This document shows positions 25,197-33,931 of a DNA stretch of 64,000 bases, piece after piece. Each line of letters starts with the position of its first letter. Within the stretch, counting starts at the first letter, position 1. The DNA comes from Crocosphaera chwakensis CCY0110 (GTDB taxonomy: Bacteria > Cyanobacteriota > Cyanobacteriia > Cyanobacteriales > Microcystaceae): assembly GCF_000169335.1 (NCBI RefSeq), contig NZ_AAXW01000004.1, positions 62,001 to 126,000 on the forward strand, given 5' to 3'. A program made the translations under genes and the position numbers. Below the pieces are notes generated by a model that searched no databases, was not told where the DNA came from, and saw only the letters and a list, made by a program, of their open reading frames with translations.

Positions 25197-25817
25197 TTAA
25201 TTGTCTGTTATTTTTTTACAATTAGCAGCAGTAGGAGGATTATCAGATGCGCTTGAATCGTAAATTCCTGTTCTCATCATGCCAAGTCCTTGAGTAATCA
25301 CTAGACATCTTTTTTCCCCTGTTCCTCTGGCGGGTTTAACAACAATTGTTTTACCTGTACCAGCCATATTCCCTTTAAAAGAAAAAGTGACACCAGTGGT
25401 CATCGTGCTAGTCATGGTAATGTCAACATTGTTAGATAATTCTCTATCACTTGTACCTAAACAACCTTGATTTGTTGGAAGGGTAGGATCTTTAATATCA
25501 ATCGAAAAGTGATCATCACCAGTCTTTTTCTCTACCATAATGGTGCATTTTTTAGAGTTACGAATAGCTTGTTTTTGAGCATCTTGTAACGCTAGTTGAA
25601 TTTGATCAAGTCCTTGCTTAACTTGATCCCCTTGTAGCATTCCCATTAAGCTAGGAGTACCGATCGCTGCAATAATGCCAGTAATGACTGCAGCAATTAC
25701 CACTTCTAGGAGGGTAACTCCCTGGTTAGGGTGAGAAACCGCACTCAGCCACAGCAGCCGGAATAACTTCGGTATAGTTTTCGGCGATGATTGAGGTTTG
25801 ACCAGATTCGTCATCTC
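25197..25817 (-). CDS. GspH/FimT-like pseudopilin
   Basis: From ATG 25817 the product is about 206 residues with prepilin motif PNQGVTLLEVVIAAVITGI and a GspH-like C-terminal domain. An upstream ATG at 25916 would give 239 residues but overlaps the preceding gene by 191 bases. Even with 25817 the overlap is 92 bases and the leader is about 33 residues, longer than usual. The mature protein would be a minor pilin-like subunit. Two Cys pairs in the C-terminal domain may form disulfides. Confidence 0.75.
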   Translation of the reverse strand, partial: EMTNLVKPQSSPKTIPKLFRLLWLSAVSHPNQGVTLLEVVIAAVITGIIAAIGTPSLMGMLQGDQVKQGLDQIQLALQDAQKQAIRNSKKCTIMVEKKTGDDHFSIDIKDPTLPTNQGCLGTSDRELSNNVDITMTSTMTTGVTFSFKGNMAGTGKTIVVKPARGTGEKRCLVITQGLGMMRTGIYDSSASDNPPTAANCKKITDN

Positions 25818-26571
25818 GTAGTTTGTCGTTGTCGTTATCTCTTTGGTTCGTATCGGTGGGGTCATAGGGTTCTCCGACTCGGTAATAAACTTGTAAAACT
25901 TGGTATGAAGTGGCACTATCTACAGTCATCATTCGTACAAGACGATAGTCTTTATTGATAAGACTCTCTTGATCATTAACAATTTGAACAATTACTGTTT
26001 TGTTGCTATTGTTAGTGTCTTTTTTGGCTTCGCTGTCCGGCATGGATTTCCCATTACTATCAAAGAGAACATTGTCATTGGCATCTGTCTTAAGTTGATT
26101 AAAGGTTGGGGCTGAAGAAAACACCGTATTCGCAGTAATGGCCGGATCGGATCTAGTGTTAGTATCGGAATCATTGGCTAACACAGAATCTAATTCCCTA
26201 ACCAAATAAGCCCCAAAACGTAAATCTTTTAGATTGGAAGCAAAAGGAGAAGGGTAACAAATGGCTGAGCTATCGCTAGTATCCGCAGGGTGAGGATCTG
26301 AACTCTGACCTTCGAGAGATTCAAGATAATCAAGATCCATGGTGCTAGCGGCCGCCTGTAACCTCTCGATATCTTGTTGAATTAAAAAATTAGCTTGAGC
26401 TTGTCTTTCTGATTTAACTCGCATGACAGCATTAATGGTCATCGCTTGTAAGGTTCCCATTAAAAAGGCCGAGGACACTAAAATGGCGATGGTAACTTCA
26501 AAAAGACTAAACCCTTGATCAGTTTTCGGTTTTGAGCGACTCAGTATGAGAGTTAATAGTAGTTTGTTCAT
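25726..26571 (-). CDS. Pseudopilin, HpsB/PilV-like
   Basis: The 281-residue protein has prepilin motif DQGFSLFEVTIAILVSSAF, then a helix continuing TLQAMTINAVMRVKSERQAQANFLIQQDIERLQ. The pattern with Gln/Ala-rich helix and QQDIE resembles the cyanobacterial pseudopilin HpsB. The soluble domain is very acidic and Asn/Asp-rich. It is the first pseudopilin gene of the minus-strand set and overlaps the next gene. Confidence 0.75.
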   Translation of the reverse strand: MNKLLLTLILSRSKPKTDQGFSLFEVTIAILVSSAFLMGTLQAMTINAVMRVKSERQAQANFLIQQDIERLQAAASTMDLDYLESLEGQSSDPHPADTSDSSAICYPSPFASNLKDLRFGAYLVRELDSVLANDSDTNTRSDPAITANTVFSSAPTFNQLKTDANDNVLFDSNGKSMPDSEAKKDTNNSNKTVIVQIVNDQESLINKDYRLVRMMTVDSATSYQVLQVYYRVGEPYDPTDTNQRDNDNDKLRDDESGQTSIIAENYTEVIPAAVAECGFSP

Positions 26572-26950
26572 AGTATTAACGTTATCTCTGGTTATGCTTC
26601 TGGGTGGATGTGTTAGATAACAGAGGAGAGGTAGGTATAGGTTCTCACCTTAAGTTTTCCCATTTTTCGGTTTGAACTATCGTTTTTTTGGTTGTTTGAC
26701 AACATTATTCACGTAGATAGACAAATCTTTAAGAAAAATCCCCCTTGTCTTTTCCCTCTCCAGTGTTTTCTAAGTCTTCTGGGACTAGAAGTCATGGCCA
26801 CTCAACTGAAAAACCCTATGAAAAGCACAAGATTGGTTGGCCATTTCCTTCTCTAAACGTCCCTTTAGACCATCTTTTCCATTCCCAGTACAGGCATTTC
26901 TCCAGCTTATTGTGGAGCAAAAATCAAGTCTTCAAAAGTTGATTCCCTGC
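26572..26950. other. Spacer between HpsB-like and HpsA-like genes
   Basis: About 380 bases between two minus-strand genes. Plus-strand frames here are short and lack ribosome sites; a 19-codon minus-strand frame is unconvincing. The region must contain the promoter of the pseudopilin set, but I see no operator palindrome comparable to those upstream of the HpsA-like genes. Confidence 0.4.
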
Positions 26951-28672
26951 TTATTGAAATTGTTTGGTTTTGATATTAGCAGGCTGTCCAACGGTCATAG
27001 GTGGTGTAATTTCTGGCGTTTCGAGTCCTAAATCTAACCATTCCCCAGTTTGTACAACATGGGCCCCAGAACTACTGTTAGAACTACAGTTTGTATCCCA
27101 GTTATTAACAAAAGCTGTGCCATTAAGACCTCCTTTTGCATCCCCTGTTCCAGCAACTCCCAGACCGGCTAAGGGAGACCAGAGAAATGTATGGAGTTTT
27201 TTGTTTCCATTTAAACAAACAGAGGTGGTGGTGTGTCCCCAAATCTGGAAATCCACTGGCTTACAAGAACCAGTACAATCAGGGGTATCTTTTATTTTTG
27301 CAGTACCAGTGAGGTCTTCGTTACCCACGTGAGCGATCTCAGCATTTTTGTTGATGTTACCGTGGAGATGGAAAATAACTCGCTGACGCTTGCCTTCTGC
27401 ATTAAGGGTTCTGACCACAACCCCTACATTTTTGAGGTCTTTGGTAATCTCATAATCATAAACACAGATGGTTTGGCCATCATGGGTGGTTTCGGTGCGA
27501 GTGGCGGTATCCCCAGGCCGAGGAAAGACATTCAAATCGGTGCCATTGAGGGTACTTGATACTTGGGTTCCGCAGCTAGAGGTAGATGCAACTGCAGCAT
27601 TACCAAACAGGTGATTAAAGCCTTTATCAAAAACGCCATTCATCCATGTCGCAACTGTGGGTAAGGGATTATAAGATACTGTGTTATTGCCTCCTGTCTT
27701 ATTAATATTGTTCACAAAAGCAGTATTAATATTAATGGGAGTTACACCAGCACCTGTGACCTTTTCGGCATAAGTTTCATCTAATTTTGTTTTATCAGGG
27801 AACTTGTGTGCTGCCACTTTAGCTGGCTTAAAGCTAGTGTCTGCGGAAACTTCTCCATCTGTGATTGCTTCTTCCAAACCTCCTTTATTGTTACTATCAC
27901 TGGGATCGCCAAAGACTAATTCATTAATTTCAGCAATCTTAGCGTCGTCATCGGTAACGCTACAGTCATCGCCACCACTACCAATCCACACATGAGCAGC
28001 AAGGATATCATCTACACCACTGGCTTTTTCAACCCATAACCCTGGACTGTCTTGGATATCGGGAGGGGTTTCATTAAGGGGTATTTTGACAACTAATTTG
28101 GTGGGAGCTTCTTTTAAGTCATTACCGGCATTAGCCTTTGCTTCAATGGTTAATTGCCCCATTTTTTGTCCGGCGATCGCTGGTGCATACTCTGTGAATC
28201 TGAATTGTCCTTTATCGGGATTGGATGGGTCCATCTGTAACCATTGATATTCTGATTCTGTACTGTTTGTTGCAACGTACTGACCGATTTCTCCTTTGCT
28301 TTGTTGAACTTTAGCGTTAATTTGTGTTTCAGTTAAACTTCGACCGTCACAAGTCGTTTTAATCTGTGCTTTGATTTGAGATTCTACATCTGCATTTTGC
28401 CAATCGTTGAGGGATTTTTCTGCTAAAAAGGGATATTTCCCAAGGAGATATTGTATTCTAGCAACAGCAACTTCTGAAGTTGTTTTACCTTTAGCGGTGG
28501 CTGCTTGGACAGCTACTTTTTCAGTTTCGCTACTACTTCTGAATAGCATAGCAACTCCTGTCGCTGCCATAATCCCCCCGGCAATTAAAACAAATGCCAT
28601 AGCAAAACCTGTGTTGCTGCTATGGGAGAGACGAGAGAGAAATAACAAAGTCTCTGTATATCTTTTCTTCAT
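26951..28672 (-). CDS. HpsA-like pilin-associated protein, paralogue 1
   Basis: The 573-residue protein begins with a short basic leader, then SNTGFAMAFVLIAGGIMAATGVAM, one N-terminal membrane helix preceded by Gly-Phe like a prepilin or PilX signal but without the +5 Glu, then a conserved TAKGKTTSEVAVARIQYLLGKYPFLA segment. The remaining 480 residues are an extracellular-type domain with paired Cys (DCTGSCKP). The organisation resembles HpsA of filamentous cyanobacteria, though shorter. It is a close paralogue of 29294-31105 and lies upstream of the pseudopilins. Confidence 0.7.
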   Translation of the reverse strand: MKKRYTETLLFLSRLSHSSNTGFAMAFVLIAGGIMAATGVAMLFRSSSETEKVAVQAATAKGKTTSEVAVARIQYLLGKYPFLAEKSLNDWQNADVESQIKAQIKTTCDGRSLTETQINAKVQQSKGEIGQYVATNSTESEYQWLQMDPSNPDKGQFRFTEYAPAIAGQKMGQLTIEAKANAGNDLKEAPTKLVVKIPLNETPPDIQDSPGLWVEKASGVDDILAAHVWIGSGGDDCSVTDDDAKIAEINELVFGDPSDSNNKGGLEEAITDGEVSADTSFKPAKVAAHKFPDKTKLDETYAEKVTGAGVTPININTAFVNNINKTGGNNTVSYNPLPTVATWMNGVFDKGFNHLFGNAAVASTSSCGTQVSSTLNGTDLNVFPRPGDTATRTETTHDGQTICVYDYEITKDLKNVGVVVRTLNAEGKRQRVIFHLHGNINKNAEIAHVGNEDLTGTAKIKDTPDCTGSCKPVDFQIWGHTTTSVCLNGNKKLHTFLWSPLAGLGVAGTGDAKGGLNGTAFVNNWDTNCSSNSSSGAHVVQTGEWLDLGLETPEITPPMTVGQPANIKTKQFQ

Positions 28673-28689
28673 GATGTTCGTCCTAACAT

Positions 28690-28935
28690 GATTATTAAGT
28701 ATTGGTAGTATTTAGCATTAACTACAGCAATATAGATCCAGTTTTTATCCCCTATATCTGTCGGTTATTATGGAAAAGGCAGTCACTAATAGCAGTGATT
28801 TAATAGATTTAATGGGGACATTGAGTGATACTGATCACATCTCTATTATTACTGGGAATTTATTAAATAAAAACAGTAAAATCAAGGATTTTCAAAAGTA
28901 GGATTTCAGTAAATTTTGTATAAAAAATTGTTGAT
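28690..28935 (-). promoter_or_regulatory. Upstream region duplicated from paralogue 2
   Basis: This region aligns with 31118-31360 upstream of paralogue 2. Shared blocks in order from the gene include CAATATAGAT, CTAATAGCAGTGATTTAAT, a GTGA-N6-TCAC palindrome, AATAAAAACAGT and TTCAGTAAATTTTGTAT. It was evidently duplicated together with the gene and has kept probable regulatory elements. Confidence 0.7.
28825..28838. promoter_or_regulatory. CRP-type palindrome upstream of paralogue 1
   Basis: GTGATACTGATCAC fits GTGA-N6-TCAC, the core of the CRP/SyCRP1 consensus TGTGA-N6-TCACA. It lies about 155-165 bases before the ATG and is conserved at the matching place upstream of the other paralogue. 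Confidence 0.6.
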
Positions 28936-29178
28936 TAATTAAAGTTTAAGTATTAATTATGTAATGGTACTGATAAGGCTTAGAAAAAAATAAAGGTTAC
29001 AGTTTAAACCAGATAGTAGTCGAGTTATAGTGTTTCTGGCAAATGTTTATAACAGTATAAAAATAGATTAAAACATTTTTTGTACCTTTTGACTTTTGCC
29101 TTTCCCGTAGCGGTATATGGTTAATTGGGTTTAGATCAGACTACTTAAAAATTCCGTTATTTTAGACCCGATACTACT

Positions 29179-29206
29179 GTAGAGACGTTGTATTAAACGT
29201 CTCTAC
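29179..29206. repeat. Interspersed palindrome GTAGAGACG...CGTCTCTAC
   Basis: A 28-base imperfect palindrome has arms GTAGAGACG and CGTCTCTAC. It is related to the copy at 6113-6140. The surrounding 29000-29293 stretch has no ORF; the element sits downstream of paralogue 2 and may terminate its transcript. Confidence 0.7.
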
Positions 29207-29293
29207 AAAAGGGAGCATGAAAACAGGATTTGGGATGATGATCTCGTTGAAAAAATCTCAACTTTGAACTAGAAATAATTAATCTAGTGCTTA

Positions 29294-31105
29294 CTAGCCA
29301 TCGCTGCTACTGCTTTGGTAATATTGTTCAGTTTTGACACTAGCAGGTTGTCCAACAGTCATAGGTGGTGTAGGCTCTGGTGTTTCGAGTCCAAGGTCTT
29401 CCCATTCTCCAGTTTGTACCACGTGCGCGCCACTTTTACTATTAGAACCACAGGTTTGATTCCAAGTTTTAACGAAAGCAACGCCATTCAAACCCCCTTT
29501 ACCGTTACCAGTTCCCATCATTCCTATATCAGCTTGGGGGGCCCAAAGGAAACCATGAAATTTTTTGTTTCCGTTCATACAAGCAGACGTAGTTTCATGT
29601 CCCCAGACCTGAAAATCTACAGGCTTACAGGAACCGGTACAGTTAGGAGTATCTTTAATTTTTGAAACACCTGACAGGTCATCATTACCAACATGGGCAA
29701 TTTCTGTATTTTTGTCGATGTCACCATAAAGGTGGAAAATCACTCGTTGACGATTTCCTGACGCATCCACTGTTCTGATAGCAGCTTGAACTGAGCCAAG
29801 ATTTTTGTCAACTTTATAGTCATAGATACAAAGTGTTGTCCCATCATCAAGAATTTGAGTACGAGTCGCCGTATCCCCCGACCTAGGAAAAACATTTAAA
29901 CTACCATTTTTGGTAGCATCAACTTGGGTTCCACAGCTACCACTACCACCACCACTGGTACTACCACCACCACCGGTACTACCACCACCGCCGGTACTTC
30001 CACCACCGCCGGTACTTCCACCACCGTTACCATTATTACCATTGCTGTTACCACGACCTGGCCTAGCTAAAGCCACACCACCCAACATATTAGTAAAAGT
30101 TTTATCTACAAATTTGTTCACTCGACTTGCAATGGTGGACAAAGGATTGTTATCGGGATCACTTGCTAAAGCTAAAGTAATATCAATAGGAGTAACGCCA
30201 GCATCAGTGATTTGTTCAGCGTATGTTTCACTTAACACAGTCTCATCAGGAAACTTATGTTCTGCGACTTGAGGTGGCTCAAAAGTAGTACCGGCTGTAA
30301 GTTCTCCATCTTTAATAGCTTCCTGAACACCTCCCTTATCACCCAAAACTTTCGTATTAATTTCAGCAACTTTAGCGGCATCATCAGTTACACTACAATC
30401 ATCGCCACCACTCCCGATCCAAACATTGGCAGCAACAATATCATCTAAACCACTACCGTTTTGAAGCCATAACCCAGGACTTGCTCCTTCTGCGATCTCT
30501 GCTTCGTTTTGATTAAGAGGTATTGTAACAACTAATCTACTGGGAGCTTCTTTTAAATCATTACCGACATTTGCTTTAGCTTCAATTGTTAATTCTGCCA
30601 TTTGTTGTCCAGCTATAGCTGGCTCAAACGCTACAAATCTAAACTGACCTTCGTTAGAATTAGAGGGATTCATCTCTAACCATTCATATTCCCCACTACT
30701 TTTTTGAATATAACCAGCAATTTCAGTTTTGCTACTGTTCACTTTCGTATTGATTTGTTCTGGAGTTAAAGTTTGAGCTTCACAACTATTTGTAATCTGT
30801 TCTTGGATTTGAGCTTCAACGTCTGCATTTTGCCAATCATCCATATCCATTTCTGCTAAAAAGGGATATTTCCCTAAGAGATATTGCATTCTGGCAATGG
30901 CAACTTCTCCAGTGGTTTTACCTTTGGCAGTGGCTTCGTGAGCAGCTATTTTTTCGGTTTCACTACTGCTTCTGAATAACATGACCGCTCCAGTGCCTGC
31001 CATGAGAACTCCAACACATAAAACAAATCCTAAAGCAAATCCTTTATTACTTCTACGGGAGAGGCGAGAAAGAAATAAAAAGGTTTCTGTATATCTTGTA
31101 TTCAT
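29294..31105 (-). CDS. HpsA-like pilin-associated protein, paralogue 2
   Basis: The 603-residue protein matches paralogue 1 along its length: SNKGFALGFVLCVGVLMAGTGAVM, TAKGKTTGEVAIARMQYLLGKYPFLA, GSGGDDCSVTDD, and DTPNCTGSCKPVDFQVWGHETT. It differs mainly by a Gly/Ser-rich linker at about residues 351-390 (GGGGST repeats) that paralogue 1 lacks. It is probably an exported or pilus-associated adhesin-like protein working with the pseudopilins downstream. The function is inferred from context. Confidence 0.7.
   Translation of the reverse strand: MNTRYTETFLFLSRLSRRSNKGFALGFVLCVGVLMAGTGAVMLFRSSSETEKIAAHEATAKGKTTGEVAIARMQYLLGKYPFLAEMDMDDWQNADVEAQIQEQITNSCEAQTLTPEQINTKVNSSKTEIAGYIQKSSGEYEWLEMNPSNSNEGQFRFVAFEPAIAGQQMAELTIEAKANVGNDLKEAPSRLVVTIPLNQNEAEIAEGASPGLWLQNGSGLDDIVAANVWIGSGGDDCSVTDDAAKVAEINTKVLGDKGGVQEAIKDGELTAGTTFEPPQVAEHKFPDETVLSETYAEQITDAGVTPIDITLALASDPDNNPLSTIASRVNKFVDKTFTNMLGGVALARPGRGNSNGNNGNGGGSTGGGGSTGGGGSTGGGGSTSGGGSGSCGTQVDATKNGSLNVFPRSGDTATRTQILDDGTTLCIYDYKVDKNLGSVQAAIRTVDASGNRQRVIFHLYGDIDKNTEIAHVGNDDLSGVSKIKDTPNCTGSCKPVDFQVWGHETTSACMNGNKKFHGFLWAPQADIGMMGTGNGKGGLNGVAFVKTWNQTCGSNSKSGAHVVQTGEWEDLGLETPEPTPPMTVGQPASVKTEQYYQSSSSDG
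29941..30051 (-). repeat. 18-bp tandem repeats encoding GGGGST linker
   Basis: On the plus strand an 18-base unit close to GGTACTTCCACCACCGCC repeats about four times, flanked by related sequence. On the coding strand it gives GGGGST units followed by Asn/Gly-rich residues. Such arrays change length by slippage. Confidence 0.85.
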
Positions 31106-31117
31106 AATTTTTGTCCT

Positions 31118-31360
31118 GAAGTTACTATAAAAAATTGGCAGTGTTTAACACGAACTACAACAATATAGATGGAATTTTTATTGTTATACTTAACGCTGAT
31201 TATGAAAGGGTTAGTTACTAATAGCAGTGATTTAATGAAGTATAATTTAGTGATTTTGGTCACCTTTCTATTATTCCTAGTAATTGATTAAATAAAAACA
31301 GTGAATTTAAGGATTTTTGAGCCTATCATCTTCAGTAAATTTTGTATAAAAAATATTGAT
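31118..31360 (-). promoter_or_regulatory. Upstream region of paralogue 2, duplicated at paralogue 1
   Basis: This region shares a series of conserved blocks with 28690-28935 (see that entry), including an almost identical stretch at about 31331-31354 and the motif ACTAATAGCAGTGATTTAAT. It is a good candidate for the promoter and operators of paralogue 2. Confidence 0.7.
31250..31263. promoter_or_regulatory. CRP-type palindrome upstream of paralogue 2
   Basis: GTGATTTTGGTCAC fits GTGA-N6-TCAC, as at 28825-28838. The half-sites are conserved while the spacer bases differ, as expected for a protein-binding site. Confidence 0.6.
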
Positions 31361-31474
31361 TTAGTTAAATTTAGCTATTAACTAAGTAATCTTACTGAGA
31401 TTCATCGTTTTCTCGGAATGACAATTAAAGGAACGACTATAACAATTATCGGACTCATGAGGCACACTTAACTC

Positions 31475-31502
31475 CTGCCTTCTGCCTTCTGCCTTCTGCC
31501 TC
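31475..31502. repeat. Heptanucleotide short tandem repeat (CTGCCTT)n
   Basis: Four consecutive seven-base units CTGCCTT, CTGCCTT, CTGCCTT, CTGCCTC. Heptameric short tandem repeats of this kind are well known in cyanobacterial intergenic DNA. It lies just after the stop of the caspase-like gene. Confidence 0.9.
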
Positions 31503-31547
31503 AAAGCGATAACCTTTGTACCTTACAAGCAAGGGAACTGCTATATT

Positions 31548-33239
31548 TTAGTTAGATGAACGATTCAGACGTTGTTGCCAATTTATTTTTGCTTCTTGTG
31601 CTATTGGATACACTTGAGTATCATTTGGTACTAATTCAATGGTTTCGATAGCTAAAATTAATTGTCCTTCTTTTGCTCTGGTTTGAGCTAATTGATAGAT
31701 GTTTTTACTTAATTGTTCAATTAACTTTCGGGCATGATGATAGCCCAACTCTTTTTTATCTAAGTGTTTTAAAAGTCTAATGGCTCGATTATAAGATGAT
31801 GCTTGATTGGGTTTAATTAAAGATAGTGCAACTTCAATTAAAACTTGATTATCTTGTTGTTTTTGACTGAGGTGTTGCCATTCTTTTAAAGACTGTTGTG
31901 CTAATTCATATAATTTTGGGTTATCGGGAGGAACCAGTTTAACGGCTGCGATCGCCCCTTGAAAATCTCCTATGATAGCCCTTCCTTGAGCAATATCGAG
32001 GATCATTTGACTCCATTGATTAATTTTGTCCTGAGCTTGCTGATATAGGGCTGTATGGGGCTGAATTTGTCGAGCATAGTTAATGGCTTTATTATACTGT
32101 GATGCTTGCTGCACACTTAAGGAGATTTTTCCGTAGTCTAAAATTTGTTGATTTTCCTGTATTTTTTGGTAATTAATAGTATTAAGATGTTGACGAATTT
32201 TTAACGACATCCACCATAAAACGACTGTCGCTCCTAATATTCCCCCTATCCATAACAAGTATTTTTTGATAGGTGACTTTTGTGAAGTTTGAGTGCTTTT
32301 TATTGAAGTTGAAGAGACAGAAGGTAAAGAAGAAACAGCAGGGGAACTAGGTTTAATCTTAGTTTCCGTCAGAGGAACATTTAACGATAGTTGGGGTTTT
32401 AAAGGGGGTTGTGGGAGTTTGGGTAAAATTAGGGTGCTTGTAGGAGTTTTTGTCGAAGTTTGAGTAAATTTTTCTTGAATTTTAAAAGATAAATTGCGAT
32501 TTTCTTGACTGTTTACTACTTGCTTTTTAGCAGTAGGTAATAAGGGTTGATGACGAACTTTTTCAGGACTAATAATAATGGGAAGAGCGATGGCTGGAAA
32601 ATTCTTTTGATGGGAAGAGCTTAATCTTTCTTTTAAGTAGGAATCTAGCTTATGAAGGGTTACATGATGACTATAATAGCGCAAAGCTTCGGTTAAAGCA
32701 CTCATCAATATACTTTTTTCTGCACTGATACTTTGATAAACATGGGAACGACAGGAAAAAATCAAAGAAATCTCTTTTTTCTGAGCTATATCTAAGGTCA
32801 TTTGACCCAATTTACCGTCTTTTAAAGGGTTTTGTAGGTCTAAAATAATTAGTAAGTTTTGGCTCTTAGATTGTAATCTGTCAAAAAGCGATCGCACTTT
32901 TATTGCTGTTTGGGAAATACTGTTTAAGTTACTATCAATAGGCAGTAAATAGTCTTCTCCTTGATAATTAATACCGTATCCTTGAAAGAAAAACCAACAA
33001 TATTCAACTTTAATTAAACTATCATTAATCCATTGTAAAATGTTATCTCGGTTAGGATAGGTTGAGCGTTTTCCTGGGGAGGGAGAGGTATCAGTTAGTA
33101 ATAGTAATTGGTGAGGGGGGATATTAGCTTCTTCAAAGAAATAGCGATAAAGTGCTTGTGCGCTATTTTCAGAGCCTGTTAAGGGTTGATAATGTAAGTA
33201 GTCTTCTATTCCTATACTTATAGCACGAAAATTATTCAT
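31548..33239 (-). CDS. Caspase-fold (orthocaspase-like) protein lacking the catalytic dyad
   Basis: The 563-residue protein begins with a caspase-like p20 domain: FRAISIGIEDY, LTGSENSAQALYRYF, FFFQGYGINYQGEDYLLPIDS, LIILDLQNP. In active enzymes the third block has Gly-His-Gly and the fourth Asp-x-Cys-His. Here Tyr88 replaces the His and Gln136 the Cys, so it should be proteolytically dead. A Pro/Ser/Thr-rich linker, one membrane helix near residue 330 and a C-terminal helical repeat region (TPR-like, with ARQIQPHTALYQQAQ) follow. It is probably a membrane-anchored scaffold or regulator. Confidence 0.8.
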   Translation of the reverse strand: MNNFRAISIGIEDYLHYQPLTGSENSAQALYRYFFEEANIPPHQLLLLTDTSPSPGKRSTYPNRDNILQWINDSLIKVEYCWFFFQGYGINYQGEDYLLPIDSNLNSISQTAIKVRSLFDRLQSKSQNLLIILDLQNPLKDGKLGQMTLDIAQKKEISLIFSCRSHVYQSISAEKSILMSALTEALRYYSHHVTLHKLDSYLKERLSSSHQKNFPAIALPIIISPEKVRHQPLLPTAKKQVVNSQENRNLSFKIQEKFTQTSTKTPTSTLILPKLPQPPLKPQLSLNVPLTETKIKPSSPAVSSLPSVSSTSIKSTQTSQKSPIKKYLLWIGGILGATVVLWWMSLKIRQHLNTINYQKIQENQQILDYGKISLSVQQASQYNKAINYARQIQPHTALYQQAQDKINQWSQMILDIAQGRAIIGDFQGAIAAVKLVPPDNPKLYELAQQSLKEWQHLSQKQQDNQVLIEVALSLIKPNQASSYNRAIRLLKHLDKKELGYHHARKLIEQLSKNIYQLAQTRAKEGQLILAIETIELVPNDTQVYPIAQEAKINWQQRLNRSSN

Positions 33240-33347
33240 AATAACTATGGTTTTTTCTTCGTTTCCCCATTTTATTCATGAGACTTGTTAAATAAGAATA
33301 CCGTTCCCCATTTTTATAGTAAAATATAAAGAAATGTTTAACAATTA

Positions 33348-33908
33348 TTAATTATTTTTAGTCCATTCTTCTGGTTGTCTATCCACTGCATACTGAAAGT
33401 TTTTTGGAACTAAATTAATAATCATTTCTTCTGATGATGAAGAAGGGGGATCTATTTGAGCATATAAGAATTCTCCTTGAAAATTTGGCTTACCTAAAAT
33501 TATTTTATGTTGTTTTTGATTCTCAAGTTCAATGGTAATTGTTGCTGTGGGTTTATCTAGACCGTATTCTTTTTTCTGATTTTCGGGAACGGTTAAACTT
33601 CTTGTACTTTCATTGGTAACTAATAGATTAGTTAAAAAAGAAATAACTGCATCATTAGCTACTGTATTTTGAGGTTCTTTCATTTGCCAAGGTTGATTTT
33701 CATCAGTGGTTTTCTCAAATTTATAAGTTTGATCTTCGGTTTGAATGGTTAATGCTTTAATTTCCTTTTCGTCAAAAGTAAATAGTTGTTTATTAGTCGC
33801 TTCAATTTGTTCTTGTTGAGGATTTATTTGTAATTCATAGACATAAACTCCTATCCCTAGAATAATGGCAATTCCTAATAATATCCAAGTGGTGTTTTTT
33901 AACTTCAT
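33348..33908 (-). CDS. DUF4340 protein of the gld-type ABC operon
   Basis: From ATG 33908 the product is about 186 residues; the frame extends to 33950 but that would overlap gldG. It has one N-terminal membrane helix (TTWILLGIAIILGIGVYVYEL) and a periplasmic DUF4340 domain (EIKALTIQTEDQTYKFEK, then YGLDKPTATITIELEN, then ILGKPNFQGEFLYAQID). DUF4340 proteins are usually encoded behind GldG-like genes. The role is unknown, presumably a partner of the ABC complex. Confidence 0.85.
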   Translation of the reverse strand: MKLKNTTWILLGIAIILGIGVYVYELQINPQQEQIEATNKQLFTFDEKEIKALTIQTEDQTYKFEKTTDENQPWQMKEPQNTVANDAVISFLTNLLVTNESTRSLTVPENQKKEYGLDKPTATITIELENQKQHKIILGKPNFQGEFLYAQIDPPSSSSEEMIINLVPKNFQYAVDRQPEEWTKNN

Positions 33909-33931
33909 AATTAACCTATTGATTGCTATTT

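Noticed and set aside
26745..27031. Plus-strand ORFs between and over the pilin genes
   Set aside because: They have no ribosome sites, lie partly antisense to the HpsA-like gene, and are low in protein-like character.
29910..30272. Plus-strand proline-rich ORF
   Set aside because: It is the antisense of the GGGGST repeat in paralogue 2 and has no ribosome site or family similarity.
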